This document shows positions 35,262 to 44,854 of a DNA stretch of 64,000 nucleotides, piece after piece (the stretch's first letter is position 1; each line of letters starts with the position of its first letter). The notes below the pieces were generated by a model, which saw only the letters and a program-made list of their open reading frames with translations, searched no databases and was not told the origin of the DNA. Source of the stretch: Acidobacteriota bacterium (GTDB lineage: Bacteria > Acidobacteriota > Terriglobia > Bryobacterales > Bryobacteraceae); assembly GCA_025353165.1 (NCBI GenBank), contig JANXRE010000016.1:1-64000 (forward strand). Direction: 5' to 3'. The position numbers were made by a program, and so were the translations under genes.

Positions 35262-36448
35262 TGCGTTATCTCGCCGCAATTCTGGCTGTGTTCACCATCG
35301 GGTGTTCGCGGAGCAAACAGGTCGAAGCCGCTTCGTCGAAAGCGCCGGAGCCGCAACTGGTGTTAGTTGCGGCGACGGAAAGCAGGCGCATCGACCGGTC
35401 TATTTCCGTTACCGGTTCGCTGAGCGCGGACGAGAGCATCACCATCTCGCCGGAAGTGCAAGGCCGGGTGAAAGCGATCTATTTCGATTTTGGGCAGGCG
35501 GTCCGCAAGGGGCAAGTCGTGGCGGAGATCGACCCCGCGGAATACCAGATACAGGTCGAGCGTTCCAAGGCGGCGCTGGCGCAATCTCTGGCGCGGCTCG
35601 GATTGACACCGGGCGAGGAAAACACGCCGCCCGAATCCACGGCGGCCGGCCGGCAGGCGAAGGCGCAGATGGAGGACGCGCGATCGAAATTCGAGAGCGC
35701 GGCGAAGTTGGTGAAGACCGGCGACATTTCGCGAGAGAGGTATGTGGAACTGGAGAAGCAGTATGCGGCGCGAAAGGCCGGGCTCGACGCGACGCAGGAC
35801 GACCTGCGGGCGATGTGGATGTCCATGGAAGGGCTGCGCGCCGATGTGAAGCTCGCCGAAAAGCGCCTGAACGATTGCACGCTGCGCGCTCCGTTCGACG
35901 GTTCGGTGTCGCAGAAGCATGTGTCGCCGGGCCAGTACATAAAGGACAACACGGCGGTGATTTCGCTGGTGAAATCGTGGCCTCTGCGGTTGCGCGTGGA
36001 TGTGCCGGAGACGGCTGCGGGCAACGTCAAGGCGGGCACTCTGCTGGCGTTCACGACGGACGCCGACGCAGGCGCCGAATTTCATGCGACCGTGCGGGAG
36101 TTGAATCCCGCGCTGGATGCGAAGACGCGCTCGCTGTCGGTGGAAGCGCGGCTCAATGAGAACAACCCGCGCCTGCGGCCGGGAATGTTCGTGCAGGTCC
36201 GGCTGACGACGGAGCGCAACGCGGAGACTACGGTGGTGCCGCGGAGGGCAATTTACACCGTTGCGGGCCTGACGAAGTTCTTTGTGATCCGAGACGGCCG
36301 CGCGATCGAGCAGCGGATTCCGCCGGGGCGCGATCTCGAGGGTTGGACGGAAGTGCCGGTGGGCACGGTCAAAGCCGGCGAACTGGTCGCCATTTCGAAT
36401 GTCGCGCAGTTGGTGAGCGGCGCCACGGTGCGCGCTCAACGCCCGTAA
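35261..36448 (+). CDS. RND efflux periplasmic adaptor (MFP) lipoprotein
   Basis: 395 residues. Signal with lipobox FTIGC, then HlyD/AcrA-type layout: barrel-lipoyl half (SITISPEVQGRVKAIYFDFGQAVRKGQVVAEID), a coiled-coil hairpin (residues ~100-190), second lipoyl half (RAPFDGSVSQKHVSPGQYI) and beta barrel (LRVDVPETAAGNV). It links the inner-membrane pump to the outer-membrane channel. Start at 35261 is chosen over GTG 35258 because ATG overlaps the tetR stop. Confidence 0.92.
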   Translation: MRYLAAILAVFTIGCSRSKQVEAASSKAPEPQLVLVAATESRRIDRSISVTGSLSADESITISPEVQGRVKAIYFDFGQAVRKGQVVAEIDPAEYQIQVERSKAALAQSLARLGLTPGEENTPPESTAAGRQAKAQMEDARSKFESAAKLVKTGDISRERYVELEKQYAARKAGLDATQDDLRAMWMSMEGLRADVKLAEKRLNDCTLRAPFDGSVSQKHVSPGQYIKDNTAVISLVKSWPLRLRVDVPETAAGNVKAGTLLAFTTDADAGAEFHATVRELNPALDAKTRSLSVEARLNENNPRLRPGMFVQVRLTTERNAETTVVPRRAIYTVAGLTKFFVIRDGRAIEQRIPPGRDLEGWTEVPVGTVKAGELVAISNVAQLVSGATVRAQRP

Positions 36449-36463
36449 GCACAGCGAAGAATC

Positions 36464-39400
36464 ATGCAGAAACTCGCCGAACTCTGTATCCGCCGTCCCG
36501 TTTTCGCGACCATGCTCATCATGGCGCTGGTGGTAATGGGCATCGCTTCGTACCTGAAGCTCGGTGTGGACCAGTTCCCCAAGATTGAATTGCCCATCGT
36601 GAACATCACCACGACGCTGCGGGGAGCCGCTCCGGAAGAGATCGAGACGCAGGTATCCAAGCGCATCGAGGAGGTCGTCAACACGATCAGCGGCATCGAC
36701 GATTTGCGGTCGAATTCTTCCGAAGGGATTTCGATCGTCAGTATCCAATTCGTGCTGGAGAAGGATCCCGACGTCGCCGCGCAGGAAGTTCGCGACAAGA
36801 TTAACGCCATCGTCGCGCAGTTGCCTAAGGATGCGGATCCACCGGTGGTGGAGAAGTTCGCGACCGACGCCGCGCCGATTCTCAACATCGCGTTCTCCTC
36901 CAACCGCGATCTGCGCGAGATTACGAAGCTGGTGGACGATTCCGTCAAGAAGAACATCGAGTCGCTCAACGGCGTCGGCCAAGTGCGGTTTGTCGGAGAT
37001 CGCAAGCGCCAGATCCAGGTTTGGCTGGATGGCGAGCAGTTGTATTCGTATGGGATGAATATCGACCAGGTTCGCGCGGCGCTATCGGCGCAAAACGTAG
37101 AGGTTCCCGGCGGGCGGGTAAACCAGGGGCCTCGCGAACTGTCGCTCCGCACTCTCGGGCGGGTGGAGCGGCCGGAAGAGTTCAACCGGATCATCGTTTC
37201 GTCCGGCAGCACGTCGCCGGTGCGGATTGCCGACATTGGCCATGTGGTGGACGGTATTGAGGAACCGCGTTCGCTGGCGCGGCTGGACGGCCGCCCGGCA
37301 GTCGTTCTGGAAGTGAGAAAGCAGTCGGGGACGAACACCCTCGAGGTGATCGCGACGGTGAAGGAGCGCGTCGCGGAGTTGATGAAGACGATGCCGCCCG
37401 ACTTTAGAGTGACCTACACGCAAGACCAGTCGGAGTTCATCCGCGAATCGTTCCAGGCGGTGCAGAAGCACTTGATTCTCGGCGCCATCTGCGCGGCGTT
37501 CATCGTGCTGCTGTTCATTCGGAACTGGCGCGCGACCCTGATCGCCGCCGTGGCGATCCCGATCTCCATCATCTCCACTTACACGTTGATGGGCTGGATG
37601 GGATTCACGCTAAACCAGATCACCATGCTGGCGCTGGTGCTGATGGTCGGGATCGTGATCGATGACGCGATCGTCGTTCTCGAGAACATTTTCAAGTTTG
37701 CCGAAGAGCGCGGGCTGTCGCCGGTCGAAGCGGCGATCCAAGGCACTCGCGACATCGGTCTCGCGGTGCTGGCGACTACTCTCAGCCTGGCGATCATCTT
37801 CATACCTGTCGCGCTGATGAGCGGCATTGTCGGCAAGTTCATGTCGAGCTTCGGATACACCGCCGCATTCGCGGTGATGGTCTCGCTGCTGGTGAGCTTC
37901 ACGCTGACGCCTATGCTGTCGTCGCGGTTCCTGAAGGCGAAACCGAAAGTAGCCGGGCAAGCCGATTCGACCAAGGAAACGCTGGTATTCAAGTTCTTCG
38001 CGATACCGTACCGAAGATTGCTGCGCTGGTCGATGGCGCACCGGTGGGTGATCGCGTGCCTGGCTCTCCTGGTGTTCGTGTCGACCGTTCCGCTGTTCAT
38101 GGCCATCGGCAAGGACTTTCTCCCGCAGGAAGATCAGGGCGAATTCGAGGTGACGGTCCGCACGCCGCCTGGTTCCTCGCTGGAGGGGACGGATGCCGTG
38201 ATGCGCCGGATCGAGGACGACATGCGGACGCTGCCGGACGTCAGGAGCATGCTGACGACGATCGGCGCCGATGTACGAAAACAGGTGGATCGGGGATCGG
38301 TGATTGTTGAACTCGCCCCGCTGGACCAGCGTAAGAACGGCCAGCTCGCACTCATGCGCATGGCCCGAGAGAAGCTCGCCAAGTACAAAGAGATCACAAC
38401 GGGCGTTCAGCCGCCGAACCCGTTTCAGAGTGGCGGGACGGATCGCGAGTACATGTATTACCTGCAAGGTCCGGACCTGAACAAGCTGAATGATTACACG
38501 ACGAAACTGATGGCGCGTTTGCAGGAACTCCCCGGGCTGGTGGACCTGGAAAGCTCGTATGAGCCGGGGCGACCCGAGCTTCGCGTGCGCATCAATCGCG
38601 ATAAGGCGGCCGACCTGAACGTCAACGTAGCCTCCATTGCGACCGCGCTGCGGACTCTCGTAGCGGGCGACCAGCAGGCCACCAGCTATCGCGAGGGCGA
38701 CGACCGCTACGACGTGCAACTCCGGGTGGACGAGCAGTTCCGCAACTCGGCCAGCGCTCTGAACCGGCTGTACGTTCCGTCGGCGACGCTCGGGAACGTG
38801 CCGATTGCGAATGTCGCGTACCTTGAAGAGGCCAGCGGTCCGGTGCAGATCGAGCGCTATCAGCGGCAGCGCCAAATCATGATCAGCGCGAACCTGGCGC
38901 AGGGTCAATCGCTGTCCAACGTGATCGCCGTCACCTACAAAACGATTGCGGAGATGAACCTGCCGCCGGACTATCGCAGCGGGCTGGTGGGGCGATCGAA
39001 GGAGTTCGGCCGCGCGGCCGTGAATTATGCGATCGCTCTTCTGCTGTCGATCATTTTCATGTACATGATTCTGGCGGCGCAATTCGAGAGTTTCGTCGAT
39101 CCGATTACGATTCTCCTGGCGCTGCCGCTGTCGGTGCCTTTCGCCCTGTTGTCGCTGCTTCTCGCGCGCGAGAACTACTCGATCATTTACACTTCGCTGG
39201 GCGTGCTGGTGCTGTTCGGCATCGTCAAGAAGAACTCGATCCTGCAGATCGATCACATCAAGAGTCTGCGGCGCGAGGGGAGGCCCCGGCTCGACGCGAT
39301 CCTGAAAGGTTGCGAAGACCGGCTTCGGCCTATTCTCATGACGACTGCGGCTCTGGTGGCCGGAATGATTCCGCTGGCGGTCGGGGGCGGGGCGGGAGCG

Positions 39401-41245
39401 GCGACGCGGCGCACGGTGGCGATCGTCGTGATTGGCGGGCAGACCATGTGCCTGCTGTTGACGCTGCTGGTCACGCCGGTCGCTTATTCGTTATTCGACG
39501 ATCTCTCCGTAATGGTTCCGGCGTTCTTCCGGCGGTTTAGCCTGGGGCCGCTGGTGAAGGCTGCTCGCGCGCACCTCTGGTTATTCCCGCTGCTGCTGGC
39601 ATTGGTCTGGATGCCGGCCGTTCGCGCGCAGGAAACGACCGCCGCGGAGAAGTTAGTCGCGGCACCGCGGGTGGGTGTCAGCGTGGCCGAGCGGCAACTG
39701 ACGTTGAAGGAAGCGATTCAGGAGGCGCTACGGAACAACCTCGACATCGAAATCGAGCGCACGAACATTGCGAACGCGGGCCAGGCGATCAAGGGCGCAC
39801 TGGGCGCGTTCGATCCGACTTTGAGGTGGCTGCCCGGATACCAGTCGACCAACACTCCAACAGCGTCGGCGCTGCAGGGCGCGGATGGCAGGCTGTCGGA
39901 AAGCGCCATGACGCAAAACGCGTATTTCCGGTACCGGCTGCCGTGGCAGAACGCGCGCGTGGGCCTGGATTTCGAGAACGGGCGCAGCACATCCACCAAC
40001 CTCTTTACCAGCTTGAACCCGTACCTGACGTCGCGCCTGCTGATCAGCTTCACGCAGCCGCTGCTTCGAAACCGCGACGCCGACCCAGACCGCACGCAGA
40101 TCAAGATTCGCCGGAAGCAGTTTGACATCGCGCAGTCCGATTACGAGGTGCGCATCATCGACGTGATTGCGCGGGTGGAGGGCGCCTATTGGAATCTAGT
40201 AGCCGCGCGCCAGGACGTGCAGGTGACTTCGGACGCGGTCGAGCTTGCGAAGCTGCAACTGGCGCAGAACCGGCGGATGATCGCATCGGGCACGCTGGCG
40301 CCGATCGAGGAATCCGCCTCGCGGGCGGAACTCGAACGGCGGCTGGACGGGTACTACGCGGCCGTTGGCGTGGTGACCGAAGCGGAGAATGCGCTGAAGG
40401 TTTTGCTGGCGGCGGACAGGACGGCATCGATCTGGGGCGACCAGATCGTCCCGACGGAACTGAAGACATCGAATGCCGCCGACTACGACGACTACCGCGC
40501 CGCTGTTTCGGAAGCGTTGAAGCGGCGGCCCGAGCTGCGGACCATCGGCCTTGAGAAGGAACAGACCGCTACGCAGAAGGAACTCGCGGTGAACCAGACG
40601 AAGCCGGAATTGAACCTGGTGGCTTCCTACACGAACATGGGTCTCGCGGGGGCGGTAAATAACGTCAGCAATCCGTTCACCGCATCTCAGGGCGCGATAT
40701 ACGATCGCCTGAACCAGCTATCTACGATTGCGGGACTTCAACCGGTGCCAATAGGCAGCGGCTTCGGCGGAGTGCCCGGCAGTCTGCTTGGCGGCTACGG
40801 AACGGCTCTGTCATCGCTGTTCGGAGGGAAGTATCAGAGCGCATCGGTGGGGCTCGCTTTCGATTTCAACATTCGGAATCGCGCAGCCGAGGCGCAGTTA
40901 GGGCAGACGGTGATTGCCGAGCGGCGGATTAAGCTGGAGCAGGCGCGGGCGGAACAGACGATCGAGGCGCAGGTGCGGAACGCGCTGCAGGCGATTCAGA
41001 CCGCGCGGCAGCGGGTGGCGGCGGCGCAGGCGTCGGAACAGGCTGCCAAGGAAAAGTTGGACAGTGAGACGCGACTGTTCGAAACGGGCGAGTCGACGAA
41101 CTTCTTCGTGTTGACGCGGCAGAACGAATATCTCGACGCGCGGCGGCGGGTGGTGGTCGCGCAATTGGATGGGAACCGGGCGGTGGCGCGGTTGGAGCAG
41201 GCGCTGGGGACGACGCTGGAGACCTACGGCGTAACGGTGAAATAG
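36464..41245 (+). CDS. RND efflux pump fused to a TolC-like outer-membrane channel
   Basis: 1593 residues in one uninterrupted frame. Residues 1-~1016 are a complete HAE1-type RND permease (IRRPVFATMLIMALVVMG, VDQFPKIELPIV, MVGIVIDDAIVVLENI with its transmembrane Asp pair, GKDFLPQEDQGEFEV, 12 helices). Residues ~1036-1055 form a new hydrophobic segment ending PAVRA-QE, a good signal-peptidase site. Residues ~1070-1593 are an outer-membrane efflux protein with two repeats (LTLKEAIQEALRNNLDIEIERTNI ..., ISFTQPLLRNRDAD, RVEGAYWNLVAARQDVQ, LFETGESTNFFVLTRQNEYLDAR). The cytoplasmic RND C-terminus makes the extra segment topologically sensible: it would export the channel part. Cleavage or internal initiation (ATG at residue 1017) are alternatives. 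Confidence 0.92.
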   Translation: MQKLAELCIRRPVFATMLIMALVVMGIASYLKLGVDQFPKIELPIVNITTTLRGAAPEEIETQVSKRIEEVVNTISGIDDLRSNSSEGISIVSIQFVLEKDPDVAAQEVRDKINAIVAQLPKDADPPVVEKFATDAAPILNIAFSSNRDLREITKLVDDSVKKNIESLNGVGQVRFVGDRKRQIQVWLDGEQLYSYGMNIDQVRAALSAQNVEVPGGRVNQGPRELSLRTLGRVERPEEFNRIIVSSGSTSPVRIADIGHVVDGIEEPRSLARLDGRPAVVLEVRKQSGTNTLEVIATVKERVAELMKTMPPDFRVTYTQDQSEFIRESFQAVQKHLILGAICAAFIVLLFIRNWRATLIAAVAIPISIISTYTLMGWMGFTLNQITMLALVLMVGIVIDDAIVVLENIFKFAEERGLSPVEAAIQGTRDIGLAVLATTLSLAIIFIPVALMSGIVGKFMSSFGYTAAFAVMVSLLVSFTLTPMLSSRFLKAKPKVAGQADSTKETLVFKFFAIPYRRLLRWSMAHRWVIACLALLVFVSTVPLFMAIGKDFLPQEDQGEFEVTVRTPPGSSLEGTDAVMRRIEDDMRTLPDVRSMLTTIGADVRKQVDRGSVIVELAPLDQRKNGQLALMRMAREKLAKYKEITTGVQPPNPFQSGGTDREYMYYLQGPDLNKLNDYTTKLMARLQELPGLVDLESSYEPGRPELRVRINRDKAADLNVNVASIATALRTLVAGDQQATSYREGDDRYDVQLRVDEQFRNSASALNRLYVPSATLGNVPIANVAYLEEASGPVQIERYQRQRQIMISANLAQGQSLSNVIAVTYKTIAEMNLPPDYRSGLVGRSKEFGRAAVNYAIALLLSIIFMYMILAAQFESFVDPITILLALPLSVPFALLSLLLARENYSIIYTSLGVLVLFGIVKKNSILQIDHIKSLRREGRPRLDAILKGCEDRLRPILMTTAALVAGMIPLAVGGGAGAATRRTVAIVVIGGQTMCLLLTLLVTPVAYSLFDDLSVMVPAFFRRFSLGPLVKAARAHLWLFPLLLALVWMPAVRAQETTAAEKLVAAPRVGVSVAERQLTLKEAIQEALRNNLDIEIERTNIANAGQAIKGALGAFDPTLRWLPGYQSTNTPTASALQGADGRLSESAMTQNAYFRYRLPWQNARVGLDFENGRSTSTNLFTSLNPYLTSRLLISFTQPLLRNRDADPDRTQIKIRRKQFDIAQSDYEVRIIDVIARVEGAYWNLVAARQDVQVTSDAVELAKLQLAQNRRMIASGTLAPIEESASRAELERRLDGYYAAVGVVTEAENALKVLLAADRTASIWGDQIVPTELKTSNAADYDDYRAAVSEALKRRPELRTIGLEKEQTATQKELAVNQTKPELNLVASYTNMGLAGAVNNVSNPFTASQGAIYDRLNQLSTIAGLQPVPIGSGFGGVPGSLLGGYGTALSSLFGGKYQSASVGLAFDFNIRNRAAEAQLGQTVIAERRIKLEQARAEQTIEAQVRNALQAIQTARQRVAAAQASEQAAKEKLDSETRLFETGESTNFFVLTRQNEYLDARRRVVVAQLDGNRAVARLEQALGTTLETYGVTVK

Positions 41246-41252
41246 CGCAGCG

Positions 41253-41951
41253 TCAGCGCGGCCGGCTGACGGACGTTTCTTCGCGAATGATCCCGTGCAT
41301 CGCAGCCAAACGCGCGGGCTTAGGCATGTCGGCAGCGCTCAGGGAGGCGTAGAGTGCCAGAGCCTGATCGCGCTTACCCTCCGCCAGGAGACGCTCCGCG
41401 CACACGAGGGCGGCATCGGCCACGGCCATCCTGGTCATCCCCTTTGTTTTTGCGAGGGCAGCCTGCAGTTCCTTTTTGGAGGACACCCCGCCAATCTTGC
41501 CCAGCGCCGCGGCCGCCGCACGGGCGACATCGGCGTCGACGCCGTAAATCATCGCCGCAAGAGCGGGACCGGCCTTGGCATCCCTGCGCTTCCCGATCGA
41601 GTTGATCACGCCGATCAGGAGATTGCCCTTGAGCTTGGACAACCCGGCACGCAGAGCGTCATCGGCCGCCGGATCGGCGATCGGCTCGAGGCCGTAACGC
41701 GCGTACGTGCTTAAATGCTCATTGCCGAGCAGAGCCGACAGCGCCGGCACTGCCTCTTTCGCCCCGAGCTCGCCGATCCGCTGGCAAGCCTTTGCCTTCT
41801 GGAATTCCGGCGAACTGGAATCCGTGAGGATGCGGATGAGAGCAGCCGCATCCATCCTGGCGATGTCGCCCTCCTGAAATTCGGGCGGAGGCGCCGGCGG
41901 CTTCGCCTTTGCGGGCTGCGGTGCGGGTGCCGGCTGTGCTGTTTGCTGCAT
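41253..41951 (-). CDS. HEAT-repeat protein
   Basis: 232 residues. A Pro/Ala-rich start (APAPQPAKAKPPAPPP) is followed by about four HEAT-like helical repeats (ACQRIGELGAKEAVPALSALLG, YGLEPIADPAADDAL, AAAAALGKIGGVSSKKELQAAL). Such repeats mediate protein contacts; no enzymatic motif. It follows the Gfo/Idh gene on the same strand with a 15-bp gap and may assist it. No signal peptide is seen at this start. Confidence 0.7.
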   Translation of the reverse strand: MQQTAQPAPAPQPAKAKPPAPPPEFQEGDIARMDAAALIRILTDSSSPEFQKAKACQRIGELGAKEAVPALSALLGNEHLSTYARYGLEPIADPAADDALRAGLSKLKGNLLIGVINSIGKRRDAKAGPALAAMIYGVDADVARAAAAALGKIGGVSSKKELQAALAKTKGMTRMAVADAALVCAERLLAEGKRDQALALYASLSAADMPKPARLAAMHGIIREETSVSRPR

Positions 41952-41966
41952 TGTGCGTCTCCTCGC

Positions 41967-43244
41967 TCAGACTCGCCACGGCTCGCGCAACGCGCGGGAC
42001 CGCATCCGGTTGGCGATGTCGTCATTTCCGAACTCCCGCTTCTCGGGGTCCCACGTCAGTTTCCTGCCGCGTTGGTAAGCGATGAAAGCCGCGTGGCACG
42101 CGATGTGCGAGTTTGCCGCCGCGGCTGCGCTGGCGCGCGGCATCTGACGCGTCCTGATGCAGCGCAGCAGGTCCGCCACGTGATTCACAAGCGCCAGACT
42201 GGCCGACTCGGTGGGCCGCAGCAGCGGCTTGATATTGGCGGAACTCTCGATGCGGGTAGCGTCGCCGGTTTCCACCCAGCCCTGGTCGCCTTCTATGCGG
42301 AAGCTGCAGGAGCCGGTTTTTAAGCTGCCCTCCCAGCCATCGTCGCGCATCACAAGGTTTACGCCATTCGCGTATTTGCAGAGCACCTTGTAGGGGCCGA
42401 CGTTAGTGCCGACGGGCTCGTACTCCACGGGCTGCGTGTCGTCGAGCCCCGCCGCCCAATGGCACAGGTCCACGGTGTGGGAGCCCCACTCGAGAATGCC
42501 GCCCCCGTGAAAATCGTAATAGTTGCGCCAGCCGCCGCGAACATACGCGGAGTTGTAGGGACGCCAGGGCGCGGGTCCCAGCCAGCGATCCCAGTCGAGC
42601 ACCTGCTTGGGGGGCAATTTCTCGGCTTCGAGCCAGTCGCGGCTGGGAATCGGCGGCCAATCGGCCGAGGGGCCGACGTTGGCGTAGAGAGTTTGCAGTG
42701 TGCCCAGGGCACCGGACTTGAGCAGCTCTTTACAGAGCTCGAAGTTAGCGCCATTGCGGCGCTGGCAGCCGGCCTGGTAGATGCGGTTGTACCGGCGGAA
42801 CGCATCGGCGAGCGCCCAACTCTCCTCCATCGACATGGAGCACGGCTTCTCGCAATAGACGTCCTTGCCGTGCTGCGCCGCGATAATCGCGAGAGGCGTG
42901 TGCCAGCGGTCGCCCGTCGCAATCAGCACGGCATCGATGTCCTGACGGGCGAGCAGAGCATACTGATCGTCGTACATCTGGCAGTCGCGGTTGCCATACT
43001 TCTGGTCGACCATCGACTTGACTTCTTCGCGCCGTTCATTGCGGACGTCGCAGATCGCGACAAATTTCGCCTGGCTGAAGCCGAGCAGTTTACTGAGGAC
43101 GTGTGCACCGCGCGCGCCGATGCCGATGCCGCCAAAGACAATTTGGTCGCTAGGCGCAACGGCCCCGGCTCGCTGGCCGAGCACCACACTGGGGACGATC
43201 AGTGGCGCGATGGCGCTCTTCAGGATCTCGCGTCGGGTTGTCAT
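41967..43244 (-). CDS. Gfo/Idh/MocA family oxidoreductase, Tat-exported
   Basis: 425 residues. Twin-arginine-like start (MTTRREILKSAIAPLIVP), Rossmann motif GGIGIGARGAHVLS, EKPCSM (catalytic-region Lys), HGGGILEWGSHTVDLCHWAA. It is a different subgroup from 17255-18841. Probably acts on sugars or cyclitols outside the cytoplasm with a bound NAD(P). In an operon with the HEAT protein and divergent from dnaB. Confidence 0.85.
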   Translation of the reverse strand: MTTRREILKSAIAPLIVPSVVLGQRAGAVAPSDQIVFGGIGIGARGAHVLSKLLGFSQAKFVAICDVRNERREEVKSMVDQKYGNRDCQMYDDQYALLARQDIDAVLIATGDRWHTPLAIIAAQHGKDVYCEKPCSMSMEESWALADAFRRYNRIYQAGCQRRNGANFELCKELLKSGALGTLQTLYANVGPSADWPPIPSRDWLEAEKLPPKQVLDWDRWLGPAPWRPYNSAYVRGGWRNYYDFHGGGILEWGSHTVDLCHWAAGLDDTQPVEYEPVGTNVGPYKVLCKYANGVNLVMRDDGWEGSLKTGSCSFRIEGDQGWVETGDATRIESSANIKPLLRPTESASLALVNHVADLLRCIRTRQMPRASAAAAANSHIACHAAFIAYQRGRKLTWDPEKREFGNDDIANRMRSRALREPWRV

Positions 43245-43332
43245 GGGGCGTCAATCAGGATTCTATAACGATTCGCGAACGCTGGCGACGGTGTTGCGCA
43301 CCGAACTGAAAACATTAAGGTTCTGAATTGTC

Positions 43333-43395
43333 TGTGGAAAACGTGTGTATAAGCGACCTAACCCGCTGAACACGCTTGCCTTACCCTGTCAATAA
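43333..43395. promoter_or_regulatory. DnaA-box-like cluster upstream of dnaB
   Basis: Within the 224-bp gap between the Gfo/Idh gene and dnaB lie TGTGTATAA (43344-43352, exact reverse of TTATNCACA), TGTGGAAAA (43333-43341, one mismatch) and TGTCAATAA (43387-43395, one mismatch). The TGTGGAAAA and TGTGTATAA copies are only 2 bases apart. This could be DnaA control of dnaB or a piece of an origin; an origin is not established. Confidence 0.45.
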
Positions 43396-43468
43396 CTATC
43401 CCGCGAAAGTCACAGCGCGGATACTTGCCGTACTCTGGGCTTCCCGCTACGCTTAAGTTTCATTTCCG

Positions 43469-44848
43469 ATGCCGCCGCACGCACATCCCGATCTCGCGCT
43501 CGAAAAGGGGTTGCCGGTCAACATCGACGCCGAACGCCTGGTGCTCGGCTCCATCCTAATTGAGGACTCCCTCTACCTGCCCGTTGCGGCAGTCCTCGAA
43601 GCCGGCGATTTCAGCCTGGAAAAACACCGGCGCATTTTCGAGCGCATGGCGGACCTGTACGAACGCGGCGAGCGCATCGACCGGGTTTCCCTCGCCGAAG
43701 AGCTGATGAAGAAGAATCAGCTGGAATCGGTGGACGGATTCAGCTACCTTGCCACGCTCGATGAGGGTTTGCCGAGAATCCCGAACATCGACGGGTACGT
43801 CCGGATCGTCAAGGATAAATCGACTCTCCGGCGCATCATCTACACGTCGCAAAAGCTGATCGACCGCTGCGTCCTGGCGGAGGAATCGCCGGACGAGATT
43901 CTGGCGGGCGCGGAGGAATCCCTGCTGCGGCTGGGGGAGGCTCGGGCGAAGGACGCTCTGCGCAGCCCCTCCGAAGTGATCGAGAAGTTTCAGGGCGGGT
44001 TCAACGCGTTCCTTGATCCGAGCCAGCGCATTAAGGGCATCAGCACCGGCTTTGTGAAGTTCGATGAGATGACCGGCGGGCTCCACGCCGGAGACCTGTT
44101 CATACTTGCGGCCCGCCCCTCGATGGGGAAGACGGCGCTTGCCTTGAACATCGCGCAGCACGTCGCGACGCACCCGAGTCTGCGCAAGCCGGTCGCGGTG
44201 TTTTCGCTGGAAATGTCGGCGGAATCGCTGCTCACCCGCATGATCTGCGCGGGCGCGCGGGTGGATATGCAGAAGTTCCGGGCCGGCTATCTCAACCAGG
44301 ACGAGAGGCGGCGCCTGCATCAGTCGGCGGAGGAGCTGATCGAATCGCCGCTGCAGATCGACGACACGCCGGGCACGAACATCATGGACATTCATGCGAA
44401 ACTTCGCCGTATGCGCAGCGAGCATGGGCTGGGCCTGGTGATCATCGACTATCTCCAGTTGATGAGCAGCCGGGGGCGTTCCGAGAACCGCAACCAGGAG
44501 ATCAGCGCCATTACCCGCGGCTTGAAACTGCTCTCGAAGGACCTCGCAGTGCCGTTCGTCGTGCTGTCCCAGCTAAGCCGCGCTCCGGAAAGCCGGCCCG
44601 GCGATCACCGGCCGCAGCTTTCCGATCTTCGCGAATCGGGATCCATCGAGCAGGACGCCGATCTGGTGGCGTTCATCTTCCGGGAAGAGGTCTACAAGCC
44701 CGATCAGGAAAGCCTTCGCGGCAAGGCGGAACTGCTGCTCTCGAAACAGCGCAACGGCCCGACCGGCCGCATCAATCTCGTGTTCCTGAAAGAGTGCACG
44801 AAATTTGAGAATCGAACAGATGTGTTCGACGACGGCTCGCAGGAATAG
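43469..44848 (+). CDS. dnaB: Replicative DNA helicase DnaB
   Basis: 459 residues, near the standard 450-470. N-terminal domain (AERLVLGSILIEDSLYLPVAA) and RecA-type motor with Walker A ARPSMGKTALALN, Walker B GLVIIDYLQLM, RSENRNQEISAITRGLKLLSKDL and LSDLRESGSIEQDADLV. It unwinds DNA at the fork as a hexamer. No intein. The DnaC-like ATPase at 60378 could be its loader. Confidence 0.96.
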   Translation: MPPHAHPDLALEKGLPVNIDAERLVLGSILIEDSLYLPVAAVLEAGDFSLEKHRRIFERMADLYERGERIDRVSLAEELMKKNQLESVDGFSYLATLDEGLPRIPNIDGYVRIVKDKSTLRRIIYTSQKLIDRCVLAEESPDEILAGAEESLLRLGEARAKDALRSPSEVIEKFQGGFNAFLDPSQRIKGISTGFVKFDEMTGGLHAGDLFILAARPSMGKTALALNIAQHVATHPSLRKPVAVFSLEMSAESLLTRMICAGARVDMQKFRAGYLNQDERRRLHQSAEELIESPLQIDDTPGTNIMDIHAKLRRMRSEHGLGLVIIDYLQLMSSRGRSENRNQEISAITRGLKLLSKDLAVPFVVLSQLSRAPESRPGDHRPQLSDLRESGSIEQDADLVAFIFREEVYKPDQESLRGKAELLLSKQRNGPTGRINLVFLKECTKFENRTDVFDDGSQE

Positions 44849-44854
44849 GAGTCT

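Noticed and set aside
35363-36982. 539-residue minus-strand frame opposite the RND adaptor and pump start
   Set aside because: It is the reverse frame of strong adaptor and pump genes; His/Arg-rich with no motif.
37610-39256. 548-residue minus-strand frame inside the RND pump
   Set aside because: Overlaps the pump's conserved core entirely; Asp/Arg/Gln-rich composition typical of a GC-rich antisense shadow.
43333-43395. Chromosomal oriC at the dnaB upstream region
   Set aside because: No AT-rich unwinding tract, dnaA or dnaN gene nearby; reported only as a DnaA-box cluster.
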